A DNA stretch of 64,000 nucleotides from Cognatundibacterium jejuense (lineage in GTDB: Bacteria > Pseudomonadota > Gammaproteobacteria > Burkholderiales > Burkholderiaceae_D). The stretch is from contig NZ_JACOFV010000007.1 in the NCBI RefSeq assembly GCF_014284255.1, positions 62,001-126,000 of the forward strand, written 5' to 3'. Both the position numbers and the translations under genes were made by a program. A model generated the notes under the pieces. It was not told the DNA's origin and searched no databases. It saw only the letters and a list, made by a program, of their open reading frames with translations. Below are positions 35,964-45,579 of this stretch, one piece after another; position 1 is the stretch's first letter, and the number at the start of each line of letters is the position of its first letter.

Positions 35964-37525
35964 TGAGCTCGGCAACTAGCGCACCTCACGTGCCGCATCC
36001 GCCTTTGCAGGGTGCCAAGCTGGCGATGGGGACTTTGGTCCTCTCTCTGGCAACGTTTATGAACGTGCTGGACTCTTCCATTGCGAATGTTTCTATTCCG
36101 GCGATTTCAGGCAATCTGGGCGTCTCGCCACAACAAGGCACCTGGGTTATCACCTCGTTTGCGGTTGCCAATGCGATTTCTGTGCCTCTCACTGGATGGC
36201 TAACCACGCAATTTGGCCAGGTAAAACTGTTCATGACTTCGATCTTGCTCTTTGTGATTTCGTCGTGGTTATGTGGGATGGCTCCAAATATAGAGACGCT
36301 GATTGCAGCCCGAATTTTGCAAGGCGCAGTTGCAGGCCCCATGATTCCTTTATCTCAGGCGCTTTTATTAGGCAGTTATAAGCCGTCCAAAAGTTCTATG
36401 GCGCTCGCGCTGTGGGGCATGACAACGCTGGTTGCACCGATTATGGGGCCCCTGCTGGGCGGATGGATCTCGGATAATTATTCATGGCCATGGATCTTTT
36501 ACATCAACGTTCCCGTCGGCTTGTTTACAGCGTATGCGACATGGTCACTATATAAAACCCGTGAATCACAAATCAAATCTTTGCCTATCGATAAAGTAGG
36601 TTTGTTCTTGCTGGTGGTTTGGGTCGGCGCCTTACAGATTATGTTAGATAAGGGTAAGGAGTTGGATTGGTTTAACTCTGGTGAAATTATTTTATTAACG
36701 GTAATCGCTGCGGTTGGTCTGATCTATTTCATTATTTGGGAGCGCGGACAACAACATCCTGTCGTTGATCTGACGCTCTTTGCTGGAAGAAATTTTTCTG
36801 CAGGTGTATTAGCAATTTCTATTGGCTACGGCTTGTTCTTCGGCAGTCTGGTGATTATGCCGCTTTGGTTGCAAACACAGCTGTCGTACACTGCTACAGA
36901 GGCTGGCAAGATCATGGCGCCGGTTGGAATTTTTGCGATTATTTTGTCACCGATTATTGGCAAAATTCTGCCAAAAGTTGATGCCAGAAGAGTCGCTTCC
37001 ATCGCTTTTCTGTTATTCGCCTTAGTATTTTTCTTGCGTGCCAGGTTTACCACAGATGTCGATACAATGACCTTGCTGATTCCTACCCTGATTCAGGGCG
37101 CAGCGATGTCGATGTTCTTCATCCCGCTGACATCGATTATTTTATCAGGACTGAAGCCAGAAAAAATCCCTGCCGCGTCCGGCTTATCGAACTTTGTACG
37201 GATTATGTGCGGTGGCATGGGGGCCTCGATTATGACCACTCTATGGGATAGCCGCAGTACTTTGCACCACGCACAAATCGCTGAAAATACAGGCAGTAGT
37301 TTCCCAGTATTTATACAAAGCGTACAGTCACTGGGGCAACAGGGGATCCCTGAAACAGGCGCTTATGCTGTCATAGACCGGATCATTTCTATACAAGCCA
37401 GTACCATGGCAGCAACCGATCTTTTCTATCTTGCTGCATTTATGTTTTTAGGTCTGATTGGTTTTGTCTGGCTCACCAAGCCTAAAAAATCTTCGGCACC
37501 TATCGACGCAGGCGGTGCACACTAA
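35963..37525 (+). CDS. emrB: Multidrug efflux MFS permease EmrB (DHA2, 14 helices)
   Basis: 520 residues. DHA2 signature LDSSIANVSIPAISGNLGVS near residue 34, followed by TWVITSFAVANAISVPLTGWL and motif C-like MTTLVAPIMGPLLGGWIS. Fourteen membrane helices are expected. It exports hydrophobic drugs or fatty-acid-like compounds with protons. Last gene of the marR-OMF-emrA-emrB operon; its terminator overlaps the 3' end of the convergent pbpC gene. Confidence 0.95.
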   Translation: MSSATSAPHVPHPPLQGAKLAMGTLVLSLATFMNVLDSSIANVSIPAISGNLGVSPQQGTWVITSFAVANAISVPLTGWLTTQFGQVKLFMTSILLFVISSWLCGMAPNIETLIAARILQGAVAGPMIPLSQALLLGSYKPSKSSMALALWGMTTLVAPIMGPLLGGWISDNYSWPWIFYINVPVGLFTAYATWSLYKTRESQIKSLPIDKVGLFLLVVWVGALQIMLDKGKELDWFNSGEIILLTVIAAVGLIYFIIWERGQQHPVVDLTLFAGRNFSAGVLAISIGYGLFFGSLVIMPLWLQTQLSYTATEAGKIMAPVGIFAIILSPIIGKILPKVDARRVASIAFLLFALVFFLRARFTTDVDTMTLLIPTLIQGAAMSMFFIPLTSIILSGLKPEKIPAASGLSNFVRIMCGGMGASIMTTLWDSRSTLHHAQIAENTGSSFPVFIQSVQSLGQQGIPETGAYAVIDRIISIQASTMAATDLFYLAAFMFLGLIGFVWLTKPKKSSAPIDAGGAH

Positions 37526-37546
37526 ACAAACAAGCAGTGATACATG

Positions 37547-37579
37547 GGCCAACCGATATTTAAGGTTGGCCTTTTTTTT
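37547..37579 (+). terminator. Terminator of emrB embedded in the 3' end of pbpC
   Basis: GGCCAACC (37547-37554) and GGTTGGCC (37564-37571) form a stem followed by eight T. The right arm and T run are also the last codons of pbpC (37560 onward); its stop codon lies in the loop. Confidence 0.85.
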
Positions 37580-39764
37580 CAACAGCGCCACGTACCTCAA
37601 AGCGGACCTGATCCAATAGTTCACCTTGGTAATTCAACAAACTCAAGGCATGTCTACCGGGCCATGGAAACCATTCGTACTTCAGATCACTAATATTATT
37701 TGATCTCTTGGTGATGAGCGCAGGAACAACATGACCATCCAACACCAAGAACGTCTTAGCCTGTACCCCGACAGCATTCAGGCGCATTCTTTGGCGTGGA
37801 AATGGTATATCTGGATCAAGTGCAACGACCATACCTGCTTTAGGGTAAACGATCGTCGGTAAAATTTGATCAGACTGTGCGGAGAAAATTTCAGTTTGCT
37901 CAGTACCTTTGAGGAACAACTCTGTTCGTCCGGGTTCGGCACCATCACGATAATGAATTTTACTTGCAACCACATTTGGCGGTAAAACATGTTTCGACAG
38001 TTTTTGCGAAAGGCGATCTCGGGTATCTAGATAGTGCATGATTTCTTGCCAGACAGGCGCCGCACCTGTCACGCCAGACACGTCCCACATCGGTGCTCCT
38101 GACGCATTGCCGACCCAGACACCTACCGTGTAACGGTCAGAAAAGCCTATGCACCAATTGTCGCGCATATCTTTGGATGTGCCTGTCTTTACCGCTGACC
38201 ACATACGCGTTGATAGCGCATTTTCGAGGCCAAAAGTAACTGATCTTGCTGCCCGGTCGCTAAGTACATCATTCACAATGTAGCTAGCTCCGGAGTCCAT
38301 TACTGACAAAGATTTTGGCACAGCATCATTTAAGCGAAATCTCGGAGGACTATATCGGCCAGCATTGGCGAGGCTACGATAAGCGTTGCTAAGATTGAGT
38401 AAACTCACATCGGCGCTACCAAGCGCCAAGCTGTAGCCATAGTAACCACCTGTCTCACGCAACTGAAACCCGAGGTTTTGCAAGCGCTGAAAGAAAACAT
38501 CATCACTCACACCAACTAAAATTCTCACAGCAGGAATATTGAGCGAAGATGCAAGTGCTGTTCTGACACTGATCAAGCCTTTAAAATGCTTATCGTAATT
38601 CTGCGGTACATACAGCCCACCGGAAGTACTGATATTGACTGGCGTATCATCAAGCAAAGATGCCGCGGTAATCAATCTCTTTTCTAACGCCAATTCATAC
38701 AAAAACGGTTTTAAGGTAGAGCCTGCCTGACGTAATGCGCTCACACCATCGACCTGAGCTGCATCCGATAAATTTCCACTTGAGCCTACCCACGCAAGAA
38801 TATCGCCACTGGCATTATCTAATACAATAATTGCACCGTCTTCGACATTTCGATCGACCAGAGCAGACAATTGCCGGACCAGACTATCTTTGGCAAAGGC
38901 CTGGAGTTTGCCATCAATAGTGGAAGTTACTGCGCGGTTTTCAGTATTTAACAGCTTGCGGGCAAAATGCGGCGCGAGATGAACTGTCGAGCCACTGGGA
39001 TTGCTCTCGCTCAAGGGCGTTGCTTTGGCGCTCAGGTGAGAAAAAGCCAATACCGTTTGCCCTTCCAGATTGGCACAAAACTCGGGTCTCTGTTGCTCTT
39101 TTAAAATACGACAAGCACGTTCGCTGACTTTCAACGCTGTTGCATTAGGGGCGCGGATCAGAGCAACTGCAATGGCGGCCTCTACCTGATCCAGACCGCT
39201 TGGGTGTTTGTTGAATATGACGCGGGAAAGTGCATGCACGCCGATCAATTCGCCACGAAAAGGCACCAAATTAAGATAGGCTTCTAAAATCTGATCTTTG
39301 CGCCAACCTTGTTCGAGTCGTTGCGCGATATAGGCCTGAGAAATTTTTTGGCTCAGGCTACGTCCACCAGAGCGGCGCTTGAGATCATCTTCCAACAAAC
39401 CAGCCAACTGCATGGTGATGGTAGATGCGCCACGTGTTTTGGTATTCCAAAAATTACCCCATGCAGCGGCTGAAACGGCACTCCAGTCGATACCAGAATG
39501 TTGAAAAAAGTGCTTATCTTCTGAAGCAATTAAGGCATTGCGTAATGCAGGCGAGATATCTTCCAGATTCACCCATGGCAATTTTCGTTCTTTCAAATCA
39601 ACTCGAAGTTGATCGATAACGGCACCATGACGATCAAATAAAATGGCATCCGAAGTAGCAAACTGCTGCTTTACTTCCTTAAAACTGGCAACCGCATAGG
39701 CCGGTTCAGCTATCAGAACTGCACCGGCAAATAAACCAAAAACACAAATCGAAAGTCTTCTCAC
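37560..39764 (-). CDS. pbpC: Penicillin-binding protein 1C
   Basis: 734 residues. An N-terminal signal/anchor is followed by the GT51 transglycosylase domain (ALIASEDKHFFQHSGIDWSA and ASTITMQLAGLL), then the transpeptidase domain with SxxK as STLK in LRQAGSTLKPFLYE and KTG in SAVKTGTSKDMRDNW, and a C-terminal PBP1C domain from about 640. It polymerises peptidoglycan in the periplasm and may repair it after damage. It overlaps the alpha-2-macroglobulin gene (ATGA), the well-known partner of PBP1C. Confidence 0.96.
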   Translation of the reverse strand: MRRLSICVFGLFAGAVLIAEPAYAVASFKEVKQQFATSDAILFDRHGAVIDQLRVDLKERKLPWVNLEDISPALRNALIASEDKHFFQHSGIDWSAVSAAAWGNFWNTKTRGASTITMQLAGLLEDDLKRRSGGRSLSQKISQAYIAQRLEQGWRKDQILEAYLNLVPFRGELIGVHALSRVIFNKHPSGLDQVEAAIAVALIRAPNATALKVSERACRILKEQQRPEFCANLEGQTVLAFSHLSAKATPLSESNPSGSTVHLAPHFARKLLNTENRAVTSTIDGKLQAFAKDSLVRQLSALVDRNVEDGAIIVLDNASGDILAWVGSSGNLSDAAQVDGVSALRQAGSTLKPFLYELALEKRLITAASLLDDTPVNISTSGGLYVPQNYDKHFKGLISVRTALASSLNIPAVRILVGVSDDVFFQRLQNLGFQLRETGGYYGYSLALGSADVSLLNLSNAYRSLANAGRYSPPRFRLNDAVPKSLSVMDSGASYIVNDVLSDRAARSVTFGLENALSTRMWSAVKTGTSKDMRDNWCIGFSDRYTVGVWVGNASGAPMWDVSGVTGAAPVWQEIMHYLDTRDRLSQKLSKHVLPPNVVASKIHYRDGAEPGRTELFLKGTEQTEIFSAQSDQILPTIVYPKAGMVVALDPDIPFPRQRMRLNAVGVQAKTFLVLDGHVVPALITKRSNNISDLKYEWFPWPGRHALSLLNYQGELLDQVRFEVRGAVEKKGQP

Positions 39765-42700
39765 TTGACGGTTATTTTCGCATTTGGTGCTTCGCCAAAC
39801 ATCTCTGGCGCATACATCGCTTCTACGCGCGTGGATGGCAAATGGAATTCACCAGGGTTGTTCAAGCGCATCGTATACGACATACTAAATTTACCTTTGG
39901 GAACAAATTGATAATAGCTGCGGAAAGCCTCGAAGCTTCTTTCTTCATAAGCGACCCAAGCCCCATCATTTTTGCGCTCAGAACTGGTCGCAATCAGCGA
40001 ATCACGCCCTAAACCAGACCCCAACAAACTGGCGCCCGTCGGAATCGGATCAGTGACAACAACCCAGCTCATATCGGTTTGCGCATCGATATCGACATTG
40101 ATTCGCAAGATGTCGCCGCGACTATAACTACCGGACACTTTTTGCTCTACTGGCGTAATTGTTTTGGAAATTCTATAACCGCTGGAAAACGCCTTTGTCA
40201 GAGGAACTGCCGCAAGACTCTGCAAACTAACCCAGGGTTTACCTTTGCCGTCGTGCGTGAGCTTTAAGGTCAATGGGTTAGTTGATTTATCTGACCATGG
40301 CAGCATCAAACTGGAACTACCAGGCGGCGTCCAGGTATAAGTCTGTTCGGCAATGGCACTACCAGTGGGTGTTTGTAACGCAGCTTTACTTATACCACTC
40401 ACTTTTTCGGATTCGAATTTAGCGGCAAACTTTTCCAATGCAAGCATTCCCCAGACGTTAGCTGTCGTTGTCATCCAATGACCACGCACCTGCCGCTGAA
40501 TAGAGCCATTCAAAATCTTTGGTAAATCGTCACGCCACTGAGGATTGTCCAACATGACCAGCAATAAGCGGTTGGCGTCAACATCACCATTTCCCATTAG
40601 CCACCACCAATAGTCATCACGCTCCGTCGAAAATCCCATCCGTGTACCTTGGTAATTCAAGCGACTTCTTAAGATTTGATCCGCTTCCTTAAGAGCACTA
40701 TCCCGTTGCGGTAGACCTTGTGTGCGAGTCAAGACAGAATACCAATCCAACACTGCATTGGTAGGCCACAAGTTAGGATTAACCTGGATTGAACCCAACA
40801 TGCGAGGCTGCACCAAATGGTACCGGGATAAGGCTTCAAGTGCGGCAAGCTTACGCACATCAAGATCTTTTCTCGGCGACCAAAAATCGCGGGTAATTTT
40901 TCCTTCGACGAATGCAGTAAGTCCCTGCAGCATTTTTTCACGGACCGTATCTGGAATGGCGTAACCCGCGTCTTGCGTTGCCGCCAATATATAGGCCGTC
41001 AACGTATCACTACCATAATTACCTCCACCGGAAGACGGTGGATAGTAATAGGCAAGGCCATCTGCATCGAGATAGGTAGGTAATTCAGTGACGATTGTTT
41101 TCCACATAGCTGGATCACGCAGACCAATCGCCCGCGATGTTTTTTGTTCCAGGCAAGAATACGGATACGTTTCAAAATAACGACGGATGCCGTCACTGCC
41201 GTTGAGCAGGCTGGAAACCAAAGAAACTTTAATGCCACCGCGACCCGGCAAACTTTCCGCAGGTTGATTGACAGCCAATGCATAAGTTTTATCCAATTGC
41301 AGCAGATTTGCTTGTTGCACGGTCACCGGAATGGCTGGGATTAATTTTTGACTCAGTTTGAGCCCGTCTTTGGCCACCGTTCCATTCACATTACCGGTCT
41401 CTTGTGCCTGTATTTCCCATTGCAATTGTTGACTTGGCAAATCACCATTGAGGTTAGGTACCTGGACAGCAATGTTTAACTCGCGCGATTCACCGGCGGG
41501 GATATGCACTTGTTGGTCAGACAGTTTATTGAGTGCACCGTTTGTTTTCAGTTGCACAGCAATATTCATGGCACGCGTAGATGTATTGCGCAAAGTGAAC
41601 ATCGCCGTATAGTTATCTCCCTCTCTGACCAGCGGCGGCAAACCTGAAACGATTTGTAAATCTTGCGCCGTTCTAATGCTGGTGCTGCCTGTGCCGAACA
41701 AGCTAGCGCCACTCTGCGCTACCGCAACGATTTTAAAACTGCTCAATGCATCATTGAGCGGCACCTCAATTTGAGCACGACCATTTGCGTCCAGCATCAC
41801 GACTGGCTTCCACAACAACAAAGTATCGAGCAATTCACGTGTCGGCGACTTGCCACCGCCACCACCTGCTGCAACTGCCTTACGCCCATAGTGACGCTTA
41901 CCGATCACTTGCATTTGCGCCGTGGCGGTATCAATGCCATATGAGCGTCTTTGTAACAATACTGGCAACACATTCCAGGTTTCATTTGGCTGGAGTTCTA
42001 ACAGCGCTTCATCGACTGCGGCTACAGCAATCTCCGCACCAGCGGCAGGCTTACCGTCTGGTAAATTAACCTGGATATCGACCTTTGCCGTTCCGCGTAT
42101 CGGGTAATTGGTTTTATCTGCACTAACCTTTACTGCCAATTGATTCCCAGCAGTGCCAACAGAAATCTCAGCAATGCCCAATTTATAAGCAGGCTTAGCC
42201 AAATCAACGGTAGCGGTTGGGGCCTGATATTCGCGGAATTCTGTCCACCAGTTGATAGGTTCGCGCCAACCCCAGGTAAAGAATGAATACCACGGCACTT
42301 CACGCATACGACCCCGTACCGCTAACACGGAAACGAAGACATTCGGACCATAGAAACTCTTGATCGGGACTCTGACGGTCGGATCACGTCCATTCAATTC
42401 CATCACCATGGTATCAATTACGCCCTCACGTTCGATAGAGACGAGTGCAGTTGCTGAACGGAATGGCATGCGTATCTGGAAGCTGGCAGTCTCACCAGCT
42501 TGATATTGCTTCTTCTCGGGCAAGACATCCATACGGTCTTGATTCTCACCATCAAACCAAATCTCGCCGCGTCCGGTAGACCAGAAAGAAGATTTAGCCA
42601 GTGCGCTTTTACCACTGCGATCTGTGGCACGTGCCGTCAATTCGATATTGCCGGACACCTTTATATCTATTTCGCAAATCAGTAAACCACGCGCATCAGA

Positions 42701-45577
42701 TTTACCACTACAAACCTGCCCCAAATCTTGATTTAGTTCTTCGTTTTCATAGGCATAGAAACCCCCGACCAAGCGTTTTCTATGGGAATTGGTATTCTTT
42801 GCAACAGCACTCACAGACAAAGGAACATCTGCTAAGGGTTTACCATCGGTATCAAGACTGACTAGCGTAAAACTGGTTTTATCTTTTACCGAAACCCATC
42901 GCTCACTTTTAATACCAACCACGACTGCCGCTGGCCATAAGGGCGTGACATTACTTACAGTCTGAATTTCGCCATTTGGATCAGCAAAACTCATTTCGGT
43001 AACCAATTCTTTTGATCGTGTCACTGCAGGTAAATTGCTAATGATGGTCTTTCCGGAACCAGCTTTATCGAGAGTGACCGGAATTTTATTAGCAACGATT
43101 TTTTGATCATCATCGTCATTATCATTGATATAAAAACTAAACTGGTCGTAATTAGGAAAACTCAACTGACGATTTCTCATCATACTGGTGATTTGCACTG
43201 GCAAGCCTGATGCTCCACCACCATTGAGATAATTCAGTTGCACACTTACAGGTAGTTCTTTAGGCGTGATCTGCGCACCTTTAGGCGGTGTTATGCGGCC
43301 TTGCAACAGCGGCAAGCGGAACTCTTCAACCCGGAAACTACTGGTGTAATAAGTATGTTCGCCGTAGCGATCGTTCTCATTTACGTCGTTACCGTTCCCG
43401 TTATTGACATCGTTGGCATCGCTAGATGTTTTCTTCGCTTTGCCGCTATCTAGCACAATCTCATACCGCCCAAGCTTCGCCTGCTGTGGAATCGCGAAGG
43501 TACTCTCCGCAGCAATTTGCCCGCGCCATGTGAGAGGATATTGAAACTCTTGGTTACTACCCTGATGAATGATGCGCAAACGTGTAGGTAATTGATTTGG
43601 TTTTACCATCGCCAAACCGTGCATGGTTTCAAGACGTATCAAGTGCTTCATTGATACCGTCTCACCCGCTCTGAATAAGCTACGGTCTAACACTGTATGG
43701 GCACGTATCGTCGCCTGCTGGTTGTAATCCATGGGGAGATTGAAACGATACGACTCAATGCCTGCATTCCAGGAAGAAAGAGCAAACGCCATATCGGCTC
43801 TTCCCTTTTCGTCGGTTTTACGTGCGCTGACAAAATAACCATTGATTTTAGTCCGGCCATTCCTTTCATAACCGTAACCAGTGCAAACTCCTTTGAGATC
43901 ACCGGGCAGATTTGCAATTCCAATCGCGTTTGTCTTGCCACTCCAAACTGGTTTTCCCATGCAGTCTGAGACATGGATTTCAGCATCAGCAACCGGCTTA
44001 GCGTTATCGAGTCTGGTCACCCACACGGCGCCGTTCTCGCGTCCCAATTTAATATGAACCGCTAGATTGGTGACCAACGCACTGGTGCGCACATACATAG
44101 GAACAGGCTTCCCTAACAAGGATGCACCAAGTTTTTGCGATTCCAGCTCTAATACGTAAAACCCTGGCGCCTTAAATGGGATCCCAATCACTTCAAACGG
44201 TCTGACCAAAGAATCGCTACTCGGGGGCAAATTGACCTTTTGCGCATTTGGTTCATGCTCCAGCAAACCAATGCTTCTTGTTTCAATAGCTTTACCACCC
44301 TCTTCTACGGTGGTCTCGTGATAGAGATTTAGCTTACTCAGCCACTCTATGATGGCACCGTCCTCTGAGACTCTTAAATTCGCTAACTGGGCGGGAACAC
44401 GTTTCCCGTCCGCACTACGAATTAACATGGAATTTTCGACATTCCTTAAGGTCACTGGCAAAGTAGCATCTGCGTTCAGTTCGACTATCCCAAACGGTGC
44501 CGCCGGAAATTTAGCTAGTGGCGGATAAGCTGCCGTGACGAATTTCAGAGGAAATTGGGCTGCATTTGACAGCGTCCTCCCGCTTTCATCTGCGATCCCA
44601 GAAGGCAAACTAATGGTCAGTTCTGTTTTCTCGGCGAACGGTGGCTTGAAGCTGATATCGCTGATCCACTCAGCCTTTTCATCGTGCCCCAATTCAGGTT
44701 TGACACTGCCGTTATTACTTTTGAGGACGATTTTTTCCGCTTGTTTGCGACTAATTGGCGCCGTAAAAAAAAGGCGGACTGGTAAAATCGGGGTGCAGGC
44801 TGCATTGGCGTTTTCGCGCTCACAGCTCATCCTGGCGGTAAAGACGTCACGCGTCTTGAAGCTAAAACTCTGCACATGTTGATTAGGTACACCATTAAGC
44901 GTAGTGACGCCTTTTTCAAAGACGATCTTAACAGCAGCTTTAGGAGGGAATTTTTGCTGACATTGCAAAGTACTTACCTTGCTCTGATCAAAATTTTGAG
45001 CAAAATGCTTTATCAGCGCGTTACGCGCTTCACCATTAATTAAATGCACCGGCACCCGTTCGTGGATGCCTTCAATTTCGCAGTAAACATGCTGTACCAG
45101 AGTGGCTTGATTGACTGCTGCATTCTGGAAAAACATAAACGCCTGATCTTCTTCAATTTCTCCGGGTGAATACGGCATCACCTGAGTGACACTGGGCCCG
45201 CCAGTACTGAATTGGAAACTGGACTTTCCAGTTAGCGCTGCACCGGAGGGAGTTTTATAATCTGGTTTCAGACTAAAACTACATTGCTCCCCCGGGGCTA
45301 AATCCTGAGTGAAATCATACACCCAGGTTTTTTCATCCGCCCACCGTCCGCTACCGGTAGCCGAACACTTAATATCAAATGGCGCGGCGGCTTTGGGATC
45401 ACCAAAAACCACCGCGGCTTCTGAAAACCTCGCTTTGACTTGTCTGACCTGTGCAATTTCGCCTTGAGGAGAAAATTGCACAACGTTGGCTGCCTTAGCT
45501 TCATTAGACGTATATGAAGTACTGATTGCAACAATAAAACCAAACAACCTAAGCGTAGTTTTCAAAGCAGACTTCAT
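39761..45577 (-). CDS. Bacterial alpha-2-macroglobulin with thioester motif (YfhM/MagD-like)
   Basis: 1938 residues. A Sec signal ends near AKA-ANVV; there is no lipobox Cys, unlike E. coli YfhM. Many macroglobulin-like domains follow. The thioester motif CLEQ has its Cys at residue 1475 (codon 41155-41153), within the complement-like helical domain. The bait region should lie before it, around the glycine-rich AVAAGGGGGKSPT. Two Asn/Asp-rich stretches (DNA near 43370-43430 and 43110-43135) look like loop insertions. The protein would trap invading proteases in the periplasm and guard cell wall enzymes. GGAGAT, inside the last codons of the upstream gene, is its ribosome site; the two genes are 2 bp apart. 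Confidence 0.93.
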   Translation of the reverse strand: MKSALKTTLRLFGFIVAISTSYTSNEAKAANVVQFSPQGEIAQVRQVKARFSEAAVVFGDPKAAAPFDIKCSATGSGRWADEKTWVYDFTQDLAPGEQCSFSLKPDYKTPSGAALTGKSSFQFSTGGPSVTQVMPYSPGEIEEDQAFMFFQNAAVNQATLVQHVYCEIEGIHERVPVHLINGEARNALIKHFAQNFDQSKVSTLQCQQKFPPKAAVKIVFEKGVTTLNGVPNQHVQSFSFKTRDVFTARMSCERENANAACTPILPVRLFFTAPISRKQAEKIVLKSNNGSVKPELGHDEKAEWISDISFKPPFAEKTELTISLPSGIADESGRTLSNAAQFPLKFVTAAYPPLAKFPAAPFGIVELNADATLPVTLRNVENSMLIRSADGKRVPAQLANLRVSEDGAIIEWLSKLNLYHETTVEEGGKAIETRSIGLLEHEPNAQKVNLPPSSDSLVRPFEVIGIPFKAPGFYVLELESQKLGASLLGKPVPMYVRTSALVTNLAVHIKLGRENGAVWVTRLDNAKPVADAEIHVSDCMGKPVWSGKTNAIGIANLPGDLKGVCTGYGYERNGRTKINGYFVSARKTDEKGRADMAFALSSWNAGIESYRFNLPMDYNQQATIRAHTVLDRSLFRAGETVSMKHLIRLETMHGLAMVKPNQLPTRLRIIHQGSNQEFQYPLTWRGQIAAESTFAIPQQAKLGRYEIVLDSGKAKKTSSDANDVNNGNGNDVNENDRYGEHTYYTSSFRVEEFRLPLLQGRITPPKGAQITPKELPVSVQLNYLNGGGASGLPVQITSMMRNRQLSFPNYDQFSFYINDNDDDDQKIVANKIPVTLDKAGSGKTIISNLPAVTRSKELVTEMSFADPNGEIQTVSNVTPLWPAAVVVGIKSERWVSVKDKTSFTLVSLDTDGKPLADVPLSVSAVAKNTNSHRKRLVGGFYAYENEELNQDLGQVCSGKSDARGLLICEIDIKVSGNIELTARATDRSGKSALAKSSFWSTGRGEIWFDGENQDRMDVLPEKKQYQAGETASFQIRMPFRSATALVSIEREGVIDTMVMELNGRDPTVRVPIKSFYGPNVFVSVLAVRGRMREVPWYSFFTWGWREPINWWTEFREYQAPTATVDLAKPAYKLGIAEISVGTAGNQLAVKVSADKTNYPIRGTAKVDIQVNLPDGKPAAGAEIAVAAVDEALLELQPNETWNVLPVLLQRRSYGIDTATAQMQVIGKRHYGRKAVAAGGGGGKSPTRELLDTLLLWKPVVMLDANGRAQIEVPLNDALSSFKIVAVAQSGASLFGTGSTSIRTAQDLQIVSGLPPLVREGDNYTAMFTLRNTSTRAMNIAVQLKTNGALNKLSDQQVHIPAGESRELNIAVQVPNLNGDLPSQQLQWEIQAQETGNVNGTVAKDGLKLSQKLIPAIPVTVQQANLLQLDKTYALAVNQPAESLPGRGGIKVSLVSSLLNGSDGIRRYFETYPYSCLEQKTSRAIGLRDPAMWKTIVTELPTYLDADGLAYYYPPSSGGGNYGSDTLTAYILAATQDAGYAIPDTVREKMLQGLTAFVEGKITRDFWSPRKDLDVRKLAALEALSRYHLVQPRMLGSIQVNPNLWPTNAVLDWYSVLTRTQGLPQRDSALKEADQILRSRLNYQGTRMGFSTERDDYWWWLMGNGDVDANRLLLVMLDNPQWRDDLPKILNGSIQRQVRGHWMTTTANVWGMLALEKFAAKFESEKVSGISKAALQTPTGSAIAEQTYTWTPPGSSSLMLPWSDKSTNPLTLKLTHDGKGKPWVSLQSLAAVPLTKAFSSGYRISKTITPVEQKVSGSYSRGDILRINVDIDAQTDMSWVVVTDPIPTGASLLGSGLGRDSLIATSSERKNDGAWVAYEERSFEAFRSYYQFVPKGKFSMSYTMRLNNPGEFHLPSTRVEAMYAPEMFGEAPNAKITVK

Positions 45578-45579
45578 TT

